DNA of 64,000 bases from Elgaria multicarinata webbii (Eukaryota; Chordata; Lepidosauria; Squamata; Anguidae): NCBI RefSeq assembly GCF_023053635.1, contig NC_086173.1, positions 144,989,197 through 145,053,196 of the forward strand, read 5' to 3'. The notes below the pieces were generated by a model. It was not told where the DNA came from. It saw only the letters and a list, made by a program, of their open reading frames with translations, and did no database searches. The position numbers and the translations under genes were made by a program. Shown here piece by piece: positions 11,786 through 22,419 of the stretch (the stretch's first letter is position 1; each line of letters starts with the position of its first letter).

Positions 11786-13645
11786 AAGGGGCCTGGGCCC
11801 CGCTGGGAGCAGGAGAAGGGAAAGCCGGATGGGAAAAGCCACGAGAGGGAAAGGGGAGGGACCAGGGCAGCTCCAGAGCCGGGATGGGGAGGGAGGACGG
11901 GGAGGAGGGGAAGGAAGGCAAAGTCGGGAGGGGGCTGGGGGAGGTAAAGGAGGCCGAGAAGGCCGAGGCGGGCAGGGGAGGGGCGGGCTTGGCGGGGGCT
12001 GCCCCAGGGCCGGCCGAGGCCTTGTCGTTGCCGTGGGTGCGCTGGTGGCGGTTGAGGTGGGAGCTGCGGCTGAAGCCCTTGCCGCAGACGGCGCACTTGT
12101 ACGGCTTCTCGCCGGTGTGGGTGCGCTGGTGGATGGTGAGCTCCGAGCGCTGGATGAAGGCCTTGCCGCACTCCCCGCAGGCGTAGGGCTTCTCGCCCAG
12201 GTGGGTGCGCTGGTGGGTCAGCAGGTTGGAGCTGACGCTGAAGCACTTGCCGCAGGCCTCGCAGCGGTAGGGCTTCTCGCCGGTGTGCATGCGCCGGTGG
12301 ATGGTCAGGTCCGACTTCTGGATGAAGGCCTTGCCGCAGTCCGCACAGGAGAAGGGCTTCTCGCCGGTGTGGATGCGCTGGTGCTTGGCCAACGCCGAAC
12401 GCTGGGCAAAGGCCTTCCCGCAATCCGGACACTTGAAGGGCTTCTCCGCCGGGGGCGCCGGGGGTTGTGGCGGGATTTTGCCCAGGCTCTTGCCGCAGTC
12501 CAGGCAGTGGCCGCTGCGTGTGAGGCGCCCCTTGCCACTGTACAGCTGGTGTTTAAGGACCTGCTTGCCCCCAGTGCTGAGGAGGAAGCCCTTCACGTGT
12601 TCGGGGCAACGGTGGGCGGCCGCGGCTGCCGCCTGGGCTTGGTGGACCCGCTGGTGCCGGTCGAGATGGGAGCTGACCGAAAAGCCCCGGCCGCACTGAG
12701 CGCAGGTGTAGGGGCGCTCGCCGGTGTGGACCCGCTGGTGGCGCTCCAGGTCGGAGCGCTGGATGAAGCGCTTGCCACAGTCTCCGCAGGGGAAGGGGCG
12801 CTCGCCGGTGTGGATGCGCTGGTGCTGGGCCAGGTTGGAGCTGCGGCTGAACCGCTTGCCGCAGGCGTCGCACGGGTACGGGCGTTCTCCGGAGTGAGTC
12901 TTACGGTGCTTAGAGAGCGCAGAGCGCTGCCCAAAGCATTTCCCGCAGCGGCAGCGGTGGGCGGCCGGGGCCAGAGCAGCGGCCGCCATGGGGAGCTCCT
13001 CCTGGGGACCGTTCTGGTGGGTGCGCCGGTGCCGGTCGAGGTGGGAGCTGACGGAGAAGCGTTTGCCGCAGTCGGGGCAGGCGTAGGGGCGCTCGCCCGT
13101 GTGCACCCGCTGGTGCCGCTCCAGATCCGACTTCTGGGTGAAGGCCTTGCCGCAGGCGGCGCAGGGGAAGGGCCGCTCGCCGGTGTGGACGCGCTGGTGC
13201 TGCGCCAGGTTGGAGCTGCGGTTGAAGCGCTTGCCGCAAGCCGTGCACAGGTAGGGCTTCTCCCCGGTGTGGATCTTTTGATGCTTGGCCAGGATGGAGC
13301 GCTGACGGAAGCAACGTCCACACTCGGTGCACTGGTGTGGCCTCTCTGGCGTGGCCATGCCCTGGCCTCGCCCACTACCGTTCAAGTTCTTCTTCCCACA
13401 CTCTACACAAACACCTGGCTGTTCCACCACCGCCAAGGCCGCACACCTGCCTTTCAGCTTCTTGGCAGCCTTCTCCTTCCGCTGACGGGTTGTCGGCCCG
13501 CGGGGCGGCTGTTCTTCTTCCTCCGGGTTCAGCTGGCACTGGCTGCCACTGGCTTCCCCCTCATCTGGGCTGGTAGCTCTCTTGCATGGGGAAGCTGACG
13601 GCTCCACCTTCTCTTCTGGGTGCGGCTCCTGTTCAACCTCAGCAG
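11772..13645 (-). CDS. Gene A terminal exon: C2H2 zinc-finger protein, 13 fingers
   Basis: Encodes the DNA-binding part of a nuclear KRAB-type zinc-finger protein. The acceptor atttcag|ctgct sets the exon start at phase 1, joining the 17022-17258 exon as ...[11 protein letters not shown]. An acidic/Ser-rich linker and a lone Cys pair (VCVECGKKN) precede the array. Fingers 1-4 and 6-8 are canonical with TGEKP-type linkers. Finger 5 has only one residue between its two Cys (HRCRCGKCF) and may not bind zinc. A decayed spacer of about 60 residues follows ([10 protein letters not shown]...HCLDCGKSL), then fingers 9-13. The tail is Pro/Ser-rich and ends ...APSLIN. Fingers 1-4 and 5-8 look like a tandem block duplication. 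The last three fingers and the start of the tail are nearly identical to gene C. Codons are strongly G/C-ending. The orthologue is unknown. Confidence 0.97.
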
Positions 13646-14194
13646 CTGAAATTGGGAAGGTGAGAAGACAGCATGACCATCTCAGTCCCCAAGTCCAGCC
13701 TTCCTGAGCCCGGTGTCTTTCAGGTGGGGTGGGCCTCAACTCCCATCATCCCCGGCAAGCGTTAGTCCCTTCCTCAAGCCCTACCCTTTACTCTGCTCCC
13801 CCAGCTTCTCCCTTCCGCTTATTTTTCAGAAAACCGAGCTGGAAAGTCCAGACACGATGATGAGCGTCATTAGGAGGGTGTTCAGAGTCATACGACTCTC
13901 CGACAGGGTCCTTCATCAATCAGGCCAGATAACACAGAGATGATAGCCCAGTGGCTGCTCCAAACTGTAGGACCTCTCCCTCTGGAGAGCCACCAAAGCC
14001 CAAGCCTGAGTGTGTTATGGAAGCAACGTAACGCTTTTAATCTCCTCCTCCTCCTCCCTCTCCCCCCTCAACCGCTGCCCAGGCCTGCCCAATTTCTGCA
14101 GGCACTTTACACCTGGAAAGGAATTAGGTGGCTTCCAAAACAGTTCTCAGCCAGCCTGAGTCGAAGGTCCACAATGGCCACTGCTCCACATTGG

Positions 14195-14300
14195 TTTGTT
14201 GTTTATTCGTTCAGTCGCTTCCAACTCTTCGTGACTTCATGGACCAGCCCACGCCAGAGCTTTCTGTTGGCTGTCGCCACCCCTAGCTCCCCCACATTGG
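14195..14300. mobile_element. RTE/BovB-type LINE fragment
   Basis: The stretch with ttcagtcgcttccaactctt, cgtgacttcatggacc and cacgccagagc is the familiar BovB 3' region, also used in Sauria-type SINE tails. It is short and decayed. Confidence 0.65.
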
Positions 14301-14854
14301 TAGCAGGGCAGAATTCAGGATTCTGCTCATCTCAGCTTTCTTTTCTTTTTTAAAAAAGAGGAGGGGGAAAAACATATTTCTAGCCCATAATGCTATAAAA
14401 CGGCTTTGAAAATATGTGGGTTACACTTAGCGAGAACTCAAAGCCGGAGAGGGGTTATACAGCAGGATTTCCAGTCATCTGGTGGGAAGAGAAGGCTGCA
14501 GGGCTTATTTGCAAACATGACTTAACTTGCACAGGTCACATAATCCAGTTTTCCTTGGAGCAGAAATCTAATTTTGTTTTCTAAACGGAACTGAAGAACA
14601 TTGAACAGGTGGCGACAAGTAAGTTGTTGCATTAGATGCAACCGAAAGATGCACCAACAACCCCCTCCCCTCCCAGCATTTCAGATGAAAACAGGAGTGG
14701 GCTCACAACACCCCCGTTTTCATACCACGAATCCCTGCCAAGCTCCTGCTCCTAACACACACACACATACACACACCGCTGAAGGGATCTACTCCCCTAC
14801 TCCACTGATTTCATAAAAGTCTTTCCTCCACCAGTTTAAAGATATACTTGGAAT

Positions 14855-15273
14855 AGGGTGACCAACTGTCAGGATTTCCCCGGATTTGTCCTGGTTTTTG
14901 TTCTTTCCATGGTGTCAGGGGGGATTTTCTATAATTTTCAATAATGTCCTGGAATGACACAACTTCCCCTTTAAGGCTGCCATTAGCATGGCAGGAGGGA
15001 ATGACATGCTTTCTTGAGGCACATCATTCCCCCACCCCGAGCTCCAATTGAGGTCTGAAAGGGGAAAGTGGGTCATTCGTGGACATTATAGAAAAGGCCC
15101 CAATTGGAGTGGATGGTGGTGGTGCAGAATGAAATCCTTTCCCCTCCTCCACTCCAATTGGGTTCTTTAAGGTGGCGGGGGAATAACGTACTTTCTGCAG
15201 GACTCAGAAAGCTGCTTGTCCACACACACACTAGGTGTCCTCTTTTTTGGTTTCCCAAATATGGTCACCCTAA
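14855..15273. mobile_element. Non-autonomous TIR element (agggtgacca ends)
   Basis: Starts tagggtgaccaactg and ends atatggtcaccctaa, so it has inverted ends. The interior carries two pairs of 'ccaattg'-containing inverted blocks and no coding sequence. The end bases resemble those of the 'agggtgaccatatgg' MITE family found elsewhere in the window. Confidence 0.65.
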
Positions 15274-15693
15274 CTTGGAACAACAGTATTGTCCCACAAC
15301 AGGGGTGTTGAACCTCTGGCCCGTGGGCCAAATCTGGCCTGCCTGGGATCCTAATCCAGCCCTCCAGGGTTCCCCAGATGGCCACCCGGTTTCCCCCTGA
15401 TTGTTGATGGTTTGGTGGTTTCCCAGCTTTTGAGCGTGTGTCTCCCCCATTCTAAAAGGCTGAAAAGTTGTTCCTAAGGCTTAGTGACCAGCAGTGAAAA
15501 CTTTATGCTAATATCTAGTCATATTTTGGCCCCACCCCTTTTAACTTCAGCTCCACCCACCACTGGAATGTGGCCCCCGGGAGCTTCTTTAAAGTGGAAT
15601 CTGGCAAAAATATATAGAATATATGAAGAAAGAAAAGAATACAACTTTGGCAGAAGCTTATAGGACTCTCTGGGACTCCTGAAAAAGAAGTAG

Positions 15694-15696
<3 letters not shown>

Positions 15697-15745
<49 letters not shown>

Positions 15746-15760
15746 CACACACACACACAC
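15697..15760. repeat. (TA)n(CA)n microsatellite
   Basis: About 21 units of TA followed by a CA run. Short open frames across it are artefacts of the repeat. Confidence 0.95.
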
Positions 15761-15960
15761 CAAAATGAACGAGATAAAAAAAAATACCATCCTAGAAAGA
15801 AAAATAGGGGAAATCTATGTGAGATGGGCAGGGGTGGGGGAGGGAGCAGGGTAAAGGAATAAAAGGTGAAGCTTGAAAAGAAAGTAATTTTGTTAAAATT
15901 TCTGGCTGAAAAAAAAGTTTACTGTATTTTATATGTTTGTTTATACATATATATTGGAAA

Positions 15961-15963
<3 letters not shown>

Positions 15964-15999
<36 letters not shown>
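15964..15999. repeat. (TA)n microsatellite
   Basis: About 18 units of TA. Confidence 0.95.
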
Positions 16000-16001
<2 letters not shown>

Positions 16002-17021
16002 AGAATCCGGCCCTCGAGTGGAAAGAGGTTCAGCAACCCTGCATTGTATTATCAACAACACAAAATACACCTCAGTGGCTGCAGGGTGCAGAATGGCTGG
16101 CTGCGCACTGCCGCATGGCGGTGCCTTGGTGTTCATGCCCATGCGTTGGAAGGGATATGCGCAAGGGGCAAGATGCAGGCACACGCCCATTCAGAGGATG
16201 AACATCTAGAGGTCTTTCTGGGGAAGGAGCTGAACCCTGAAGCGAAAAACACACTAACGGAATTGGAGTAAGACCAGCCAAAGCATAGGGTGGGGAATCT
16301 GCAGCTCTCTGAACAGGGTTGGATTTCAGCTCCCATCAGCCCCAGCATCAGAGATGATGGGACTTGAAATCCTAACCATCTGGAGGGTGGCAGGTTCCCC
16401 ATTCCTGCTCAAAAGGCAAGAAGAGGGACTTGGTTGCAGAAAGAGGGGCAATCCCTAGTAAATAGATGTAGCTGGGAGGTATACCACAGGGGTAGGCAAC
16501 GTGTAGCCCCTGGGCACGAATGTGCTCCTAGACACCTCTCCTGGCAGCTGCTAAGCTGCCAAACCTCAAACACATTTCTTTCTTTTCAAATGAAAACATC
16601 TTCTTATTGCCAGTGTGGGACTGTTGTGAAACAGGTTTCTTTCGGTGCTGAAACCTGTGGGTTCAAAGGCGTTATTTAGCATGTTGGGCCTCAGACCAAA
16701 ACTTCTGCTTTGTACCCAGTCTTTCGGGTGGGTTCCTTATCCTTTGCCACACCTCCCACGGGAGACATTTTGTGCTGGCGCCCAAAACAATTTCTCAAAT
16801 TGCCAAAGGTGCCCAAGGGCCAATATGGTTGCCTGGCTCTGGTTTGCAGCCCACATCCGCCACACACAAAAAGCAGCCGCAGCAGCTGTTCCCTTTTAAA
16901 TAAGTGTGGAGTGCACGCAGGAATCGGGCAGCCTCACGGAGGGTTTGATGGCGCCTTTGTCGGAATGTCACACACACCCCTTCTCGCTGCCACCGCAGCT
17001 GCTCTGGTGAGACCCGCCCAC

Positions 17022-17258
17022 CTTCGTCCTTGGGGCCCTTGGCCGCCTTCTTCCGGGCTTTGCGCTTCCCCTCCTGGCTCTGCTCCTTCACCAGCTCCCG
17101 GAGCATCTTCTCCACCTGGCTCCTGCCAGCTGTCTGCAAGATGAGGCCCAGCTGCCGCCGGAGGTCGGCGTTCATCCCGCCTTCGCTTGGGCCGGCCGCC
17201 ACCGCCACCGCGTCCTGCGTCTGGGCCTGTTCCACTTGGCCCTGTTCAGATTCCATGT
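17022..17258 (-). CDS. Gene A internal exon, 79 codons, basic helical segment of unknown function
   Basis: A phase 1-1 exon bounded by gtgtag|acatgg (acceptor) and gacgaag|gtgggc (donor). It joins the 25-codon exon upstream (Asp across the junction) and the finger exon downstream (Ala across the junction). The protein runs DMESEQGQVEQAQTQDAVAV, then an amphipathic stretch NADLRRQLGLILQTAGRS and VEKMLRELVKEQSQ, then a Lys/Arg-rich stretch GKRKARKKAAKGPKDE. The Leu spacing suggests helices, possibly for oligomerisation. The basic stretch could be a nuclear localisation signal. I recognise no named domain. No counterpart was found in genes B or C. Confidence 0.72.
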
Positions 17259-17780
17259 CTACACCACAAGGGGACAAAACAGAAACTGAGAGCAGGGAGG
17301 GAGGGAGTTCCCACGTAGGGTGGCCAACGGACTGGTCTGCTATTGTGCCTTAACAGCAGTTTGATGTATAGTACATCAGCAAGGAAAGCTTTTCACAGGA
17401 TGGAGGTGAACGTTATTACTCACTCACATCTTGCACATCAAGCTGCTTTTGAAAGGCATCGCTACAGAGTTGCCAACAAATGTTGGCAACACTGCTCCCA
17501 AGTGTCAACCAGATGCAAAACAAGCAGTGTAGCTCATCCACTCTTGCCCTGACATTAAAGCTAATGCAACCCTTAAGAGTAATGCAACCCTCTCCAGATA
17601 AGCCTCTAATATTGGGAGTTGTCTGTGTCAAGATTGTTTAGGCCAGTAATTTTGTTTGGCAGTTCCTTCTTGTCTTTTCCCTGAATCTTGTTTATTTTGT
17701 AATAAAGGCTGTTTTATAATCTAAAGCTTTGAGGCTTTAAGGAGTGGGGAGTACTGGATATCCAAAACCAGTCACACACT

Positions 17781-18135
17781 GGGGCTGTTCGTACAACACG
17801 ACAACCCACCATGAATTATTTAACCCATGGTGGGGCTGCAACGTAAGAGGAGTGTGCGCGGCTGCCATTTTGAATATGCACTCCACATCCGTTTGCAGCC
17901 CCACCGTGTGAACCCAGCAAGAGTGGGTTATGCAAAGGTTAAACAATCTTCACATGGTCTATTTTAGGGTCATGAGAGGGTTGTTTAACCCTCACATAAC
18001 CCATGCTCATGGGGTTCAGATGACACGACAACCCCCGAGTGGGGGTTGCATACGCAATCCAGCGACCATGGGTGCTGCGGCTCGTTGTGGGTTAAATAAA
18101 CCAAAATGAGCTGTGGCGCGTCATCCAAACCCAGT
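17781..18135. mobile_element. Non-autonomous TIR element, gttcgtacaacacg type
   Basis: Begins ggggctgttcgtacaacacg and closes with the inverted form near ggcgcgtcatccaaaccc. The interior is built of 'acccatggt' blocks in both orientations and has no coding sequence. Confidence 0.5.
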
Positions 18136-18680
18136 CACTGGCTTAGTTCAGACAGCACGTTAGTCAATGCAGTGTGAAAACTCCCCTCAGCGGTTGAGTT
18201 TTTAGGAGGTAGTCCCCATACAACATGTTCTAACTGTACCATTGTGTGACTGTGGGCTACTGTGGAGCTAAGTAAAATCCATCGTGACATTTGATTGACA
18301 GTTCTTCCGCCCTCTCTCCTCCCCTGCTCCTCCTGATGGTATCCCATCAGCCATTGCTGCAAAAAATAATCCTGGCAGCTCTCCTAGAGTGGCACTCACT
18401 CCTTTCGCCGCTCTTGCAAGGGAACTCTGTAACCAGTAGGAAAAGTCCACTCAACACAATAGGAAACTCCACAGAGCCCTCCACACAACACGCAACACAA
18501 CGGTTGTGCAGGAACTCTCCTCTGCACAGCGTGGAGATTCAGCGTGGAGTGTTTTCCAAAAACACACGCCATGGGGTGGAGTTTTCCCACCAGACATCAC
18601 ATTTCTCAACACTGGTGTAAAAACTCCACCGTAGAGTTCTAAAACCACCATTGAGAAAAGTGTTGTCTGAACTGAGCCAC
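18135..18680. mobile_element. Non-autonomous TIR element, gttcagacagcacg type
   Basis: Begins ggcttagttcagacagcacg and ends agtgttgtctgaactgagcc, which are inverted ends. About 545 bases, noncoding, with palindromic 'actccac' blocks inside. Confidence 0.65.
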
Positions 18681-18814
18681 TGGGTATTCAATAAGATCAG
18701 ATGCAGCCCCAAAAGAGCTCTCAGAGTGGATACCCTGCCCCTTCCAGTTTAGGTGGGGGCACCAAGGTGGATGCACCTGAAGCCCGGAACGGGCACTGCA
18801 GGCTGAACATCAAA

Positions 18815-18945
18815 GCGGCCCTAGCTCAGCTGTAGTGCACATTCTTTGCATGCAGAAGGTCCAGTCTCAAGCATTTCCAGTTAAAAAGGAAGAGAATCAG
18901 GTAACGATGAAGAACCTCCTCTGCTAGAAGAACTACTCCAGCTCA
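18815..18945 (+). mobile_element. tRNA-derived SINE, partial
   Basis: Head 'ccctagctcagctgtagtgc' and 'tttgcatgcagaaggtcc' match the Ala-tRNA-like SINE head seen best at 37270. The tail is decayed. Confidence 0.7.
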
Positions 18946-19135
18946 GCCTCCCCCAACCAGCCCCCTGACATAGACATTTTACCCTACAACTCCCATCATC
19001 CCGCACTCACTGCTGGCTAGAGCTGGTGGGAATTGTCAGCTAAAACATCTGGAGGGGCACAAGTCACCCAGGCCTGCGTTAGGCGGAGATGGGTGGACTT
19101 GGAGGTGGAGGTGGGCGGAGGCCATGTGAACTTAC

Positions 19136-19210
19136 CAGACGCCAGCCCTCTCCTTCTGTGGGACTCGGCAAAGGCGGTTATTCGGGGCCAACTGATCGCA
19201 ATCTCCTCCG
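19136..19210 (-). CDS. Gene A internal exon, 25-codon conserved module
   Basis: A 75-base, phase 1-1 exon between catccccag|cggagg and gcgtctg|gtaagt. The peptide is AEEIAISWPRITAFAESH followed by RRRGLAS. It is the direct counterpart of gene C exon 54647-54721. Of the 24 whole codons compared, 12 differ synonymously and only 2 change the amino acid (the last two). That pattern indicates purifying selection on the peptide. Its place right after the KRAB-like exon is where KRAB-B or linker exons sit in other KRAB genes, but it does not look like KRAB-B. The function is unknown. Confidence 0.8.
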
Positions 19211-19381
19211 CTGGGGATGGGAGAAACAGAGGGTGCAAGTCAGAGAGAGCTGAGCTATGCCATCAGGACCTGAGCAGCCCATAATCACGGAGGCACTTCT
19301 TCAGGGCTAACTCCTTTGGATGAAGTGGCCACAGCTGGATGGGAGAGTATATACTTTGCATGGAGAAGGTCCCAGGTTCAC

Positions 19382-19930
19382 TGATTCTGGCCCGCTTGCA
19401 TTGGCTGCCTATACGTTTCTGAGCCCAATTCAAGGTGCTGGTTTTAACCTATAAAGCCCTACACGGCTTGGGACCACAATACCTGATGGAACGCCTCTCC
19501 CAACATGAACCTACCCGTACACAGCGCTCAACATCTAAGGTCCTCCTCCGAGTGCCTACTCCGAGGGAAGCTCAGAGGATGGCAACAACGGAGAGGGCCT
19601 TTTCAGTGGTGGCCCCCCGACTGTGGAATGATCTCCCCGATGAGGCTCGCCTGGTGCCAAAACTGATATCTTTCAGGTGCCAGGTCAAGACTTTCCTCTT
19701 CTCCCAGGCATTTAACAGCATTGAATGCTAAATTTGTTTTTTAATGGACCTCAGTATTGTTGTTTTAAATGGCTGCTGCTGTTTTTATACTGTTGTTTTT
19801 ATGTCTCTGATGGTTTTTAAATTTTGTATACTTTTAATGTTTACTGTTTTTAGCTTCTGTGAACTGCCCAGAGAGCTTCGGCTGTGGGGTGGTATATAAA
19901 TGTAATAAAATAAATAAATAAATAAATATG
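19382..19930 (+). mobile_element. L2/Rex1-like LINE 3' end
   Basis: Encodes the C-terminal end of a non-LTR reverse-transcriptase ORF, with LHWLPI, then LVLTYKALHGLGPQYL, PREAQRMATTERAFSVV and APRLWNDLP. An AT-rich 3' UTR follows, ending gtataaatgtaataaaataa with a TAAA-type tail. The 5' end is truncated, as is usual for these families. The clade is not settled between L2 and Rex1-like. Confidence 0.85.
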
Positions 19931-19939
19931 GCCTGGTAG

Positions 19940-20247
19940 AGTTACCATATGGCAAGGAGGATAGTGCGCTGGTATCTTTAACAGCTGTATTGAAAAGGGA
20001 ATTTCAGCAGGTGTCATTTGTATGCATGCAGCACCTGGTGAAAGTCCCTCTTCATCACCACAGTTAAAGCTGCAGGACTCCTTTTCTCTTTTGTATCTGG
20101 TTACCCTAGTATGGCCCCTGCAGCTTTAACTGTGGTGACGAAGAGGGACTTTCACCAGGTGCTGCATGCATACAAAGGACACCTGCTCAAATTCCCTTTT
20201 CTATGCAACTGTTAAAGATGCAGAAGCCCTGTCCTCCTTGCCATAAG
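19940..20247. mobile_element. Palindromic MITE, agggtgaccatatgg family (copy 1)
   Basis: Two arms that are inverted copies of each other. The left arm has 'aaaagggaatttcagcaggt' and the right arm has the complement near 20190. The core pairs 'cacctggtgaaa' with its inverse. No coding sequence. Confidence 0.8.
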
Positions 20248-20399
20248 TTCTGGCATCTCCAGTTAAAAGGATTGCACAGCAGGCGATGGGAAAGAGCTTC
20301 TGTAAAACACCCTGAAGAGCAGTTCAGCTCAAGTCAACAAGACTGGGCTAGCTAGACAAATAGTATGACCTGGTAAAAGGCAGCTTCCTACCCACATCC

Positions 20400-20835
20400 T
20401 TTTGGGAAGCAGTGAATCGTCAGATGAATATGGTTTCTGCCCCGAGACTACTGCGTTCCCATAGGCACATGCCTGGGAGTAAGCTCTGGTGGAAAGCAGT
20501 AGGACGTACTTCTGTATATGAGTAATCCATCAGTTAGTGGGCAAGGACATATTCCAGCTATTTGAGGGTTTTGATTTGTGTGAGAAAAGCCAATTATGGA
20601 GGGCGGCCACAGGAGCCAAAAGATTGATGTGAATGGCTTAGAAGGGCACTTCCTCATCTCACTTTAAGCCAGGGGATCCGGGATGGTAGTAGTGTCTCAT
20701 AGAGGCGACATGTTTAGGAGAAATGGAAATACAAAGAAATATAAGCAGATCCTGGAAGGCTTTTTAGGGTTTTATGATGTGGAGGAATATGAATAGGGGT
20801 GGATTGGACGATAGATGGGGAAAACTGGGTGTGTG
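20400..20835. other. Intergenic or intronic sequence, nothing recognised
   Basis: Unique-looking noncoding DNA inside gene A introns. Confidence 0.4.
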
Positions 20836-20839
20836 TGAT

Positions 20840-21400
20840 TTGGGGCTTGTCTATTCGGCTTGTTTACCCCAACCTATATATGCATATTCATGTTTCAGGA
20901 CACATGATGCAGCCGTCCATTCGCCGTAGCGCCGGGCTTTTAACGCGATAATGCCATATTCGCATTTGCGATTTACCACGACTTTTAGATCACGTTCAAG
21001 TTTGCACCGCGTTATGATTAGGTAAATCGCATTTTGACATGTGGGTGGAGCTTGAGGGTAGGACAACGTGATTGGCTGATTTCCCACCTATCGGCTGCCT
21101 CGTTCCTTTGTGCCGTTTTTATTTGGAATACTGATGATGATGCCTCATTCCTCCCTCCCCGCTCCCGGTTTGTCTGTTATATGAATCTGTGGAGCTCCAC
21201 ACATATAATTTATAGTTTCCATCGTCTCTACTCCGTAGCATCTAATCTGCGTATATGCGCATGTGCGCTGCACTATAAACAAAATCCAGAAAATAAATTG
21301 CAGTTGCTGCTGCAGTGTGAAGCTCATTACCTAGATTCGAATCAATGACATTTTGGGTTTATATATAATGAGGAGCAATCCTGTTGTCATATAGATGGGG
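20840..21400 (+). repeat. Dispersed repeat J, copy 2
   Basis: Second copy of the 7165-7790 repeat, same orientation, from about gatgcagccgtccattcgcc to aatgaggagcaatcctgttg. Diverged by many substitutions and small indels. It lies in the gene A intron. Confidence 0.75.
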
Positions 21401-21560
21401 GCCAGGTGAGTAGGGGATGGATTCAAGCTGTTCAAAATATTCTTCTATAAAATCTTATGTAATGGTGACTAAACTATATTGTTGTTGTTTTTAATTTTTG
21501 ACATTTTCAAAAGTTGCTTTAGAAGTTTAGCTTTGAGAAACATTTTAAAAAAACAAAAGA

Positions 21561-21737
21561 ACAAAGAGTTTTGTGGCACCTTAAAGATGAATACATTTAT
21601 TCTAGCATAAGCTTTTGTGGACCATACCCCCCATTTCATCAGATGCCATCATGCATCTGATGAAGTGGGCTATGTTCCAGAGAAGCTTATGCTATAATCA
21701 ATTTGTTAGTCTTTAAGGTGTCACAAGGCTCTTTGTT
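21561..21737. mobile_element. Foldback MITE (caaagagtyttgtggcacctt type)
   Basis: The left arm acaaagagttttgtggcacc and the right-arm complement near ttaaggtgtcacaaggctct form a long palindrome with internal arms 'cataagctt' and 'catcagatgc'. This type is widespread in reptile genomes. Confidence 0.8.
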
Positions 21738-21986
21738 GTTTTTGCAGCACGGCTATCCCTCTGGAAATATTTAAAATACAGCCACCAAGGTTGCAATCGT
21801 GTATCACCCAGAGTTTTGGCTATTGGGTGGTATAGAAATACGAGAGATAAATAAATAAAATAAATAAATATACATGGTTACTTGTGAGTAAGTTCCATTG
21901 AGACTTGCTTCCAAGTAAACATGCATTTCTTTCGGGTGTCTCTTAAGTCTCACTGATTAATTCTGAGGCAATAGGCTTACATATTA

Positions 21987-22220
21987 CCGTGTTTCCCCGA
22001 AAATAAGACAGTGTCTTATATTAATTTTTGCTCCCAAAGATGCGCTAGGTCTTATTTTCAGGGGATGTCTTATTTTTCCATGAAGAAGAATACGGTACAC
22101 ATTTATTGTTGAACAAAAAAAAAGGTCTTATTTTCGGGGGGATGCCTTATATTACAGCGAGAGGCAAAACTGGAAGCAGGTCTTATTTTCGGGGGATGTC
22201 CTACTTTCGGGGAAACAGGG
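21987..22220. mobile_element. Tc1/mariner-type MITE, gtttccccgaaaataag ends
   Basis: Terminal inverted repeats ccgtgtttcccc and ggggaaacaggg are flanked by TA on both sides (21985-21986 and 22221-22222). Internal 'gtcttattttcgggg' repeats occur in both orientations. 234 bases, no coding sequence. Confidence 0.8.
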
Positions 22221-22419
22221 TAGTTTCGCAAGTACATACTTTAATCTTCTCGTTTATTTCGAAGTCAACTACATCCTTAATTGGGAATGCTGAAATGGGA
22301 GAACATAAATCCCAACTGTTGCAAACAAATTCAAATTAGAAGAATCTGCTTGATACAGATCCTCTCCCCACCCTGTCCTTCAATTCATTTTGGACTTCAG
22401 GACAGACCTTGCAACTAAT

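Larger units (their letters stand above)
13646..17021. other. Gene A last intron, filled with repeats
   Basis: Lies between the 79-codon exon and the finger exon of gene A. It holds a BovB scrap, a TIR element (14855-15273), two long (TA)n tracts and a palindromic repeat at 16300-16405. The rest shows no gene. Confidence 0.6.
17259..19135. other. Gene A intron with two TIR-type repeats
   Basis: Introns of gene A. Holds two elements of the 'gttcagacaacacg' type (17781-18135 and 18135-18680), a SINE (18815-18945) and a palindromic repeat (18965-19052). No other coding signal. Confidence 0.6.
19250..20400 (+). mobile_element. SINE with unusual 5' extension, split by a LINE and a MITE
   Basis: The head segment 19255-19381 (ends ggtcccaggttca) is homologous to the inverted segment 46090-46222. 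The SINE tail resumes at about 20248 (ctggcatctccagttaaaag) and runs to about 20390. Between them lie an L2-like LINE end (19382-19930) and a MITE (19940-20247). This copy is therefore older than both inserts. Confidence 0.75.

Noticed and set aside
11829-13598. 589-codon open frame on the strand opposite the gene A finger exon
   Set aside because: A mirror of the repetitive GC-ending finger codons, giving Val/Gly/Ala/Leu-rich repeats of 28-residue period. The same happens opposite genes B (34217-35278) and C (58639-60570). No independent evidence.
15515-16190. Tyr-Ile repeat proteins
   Set aside because: Translation of (TA)n microsatellites.
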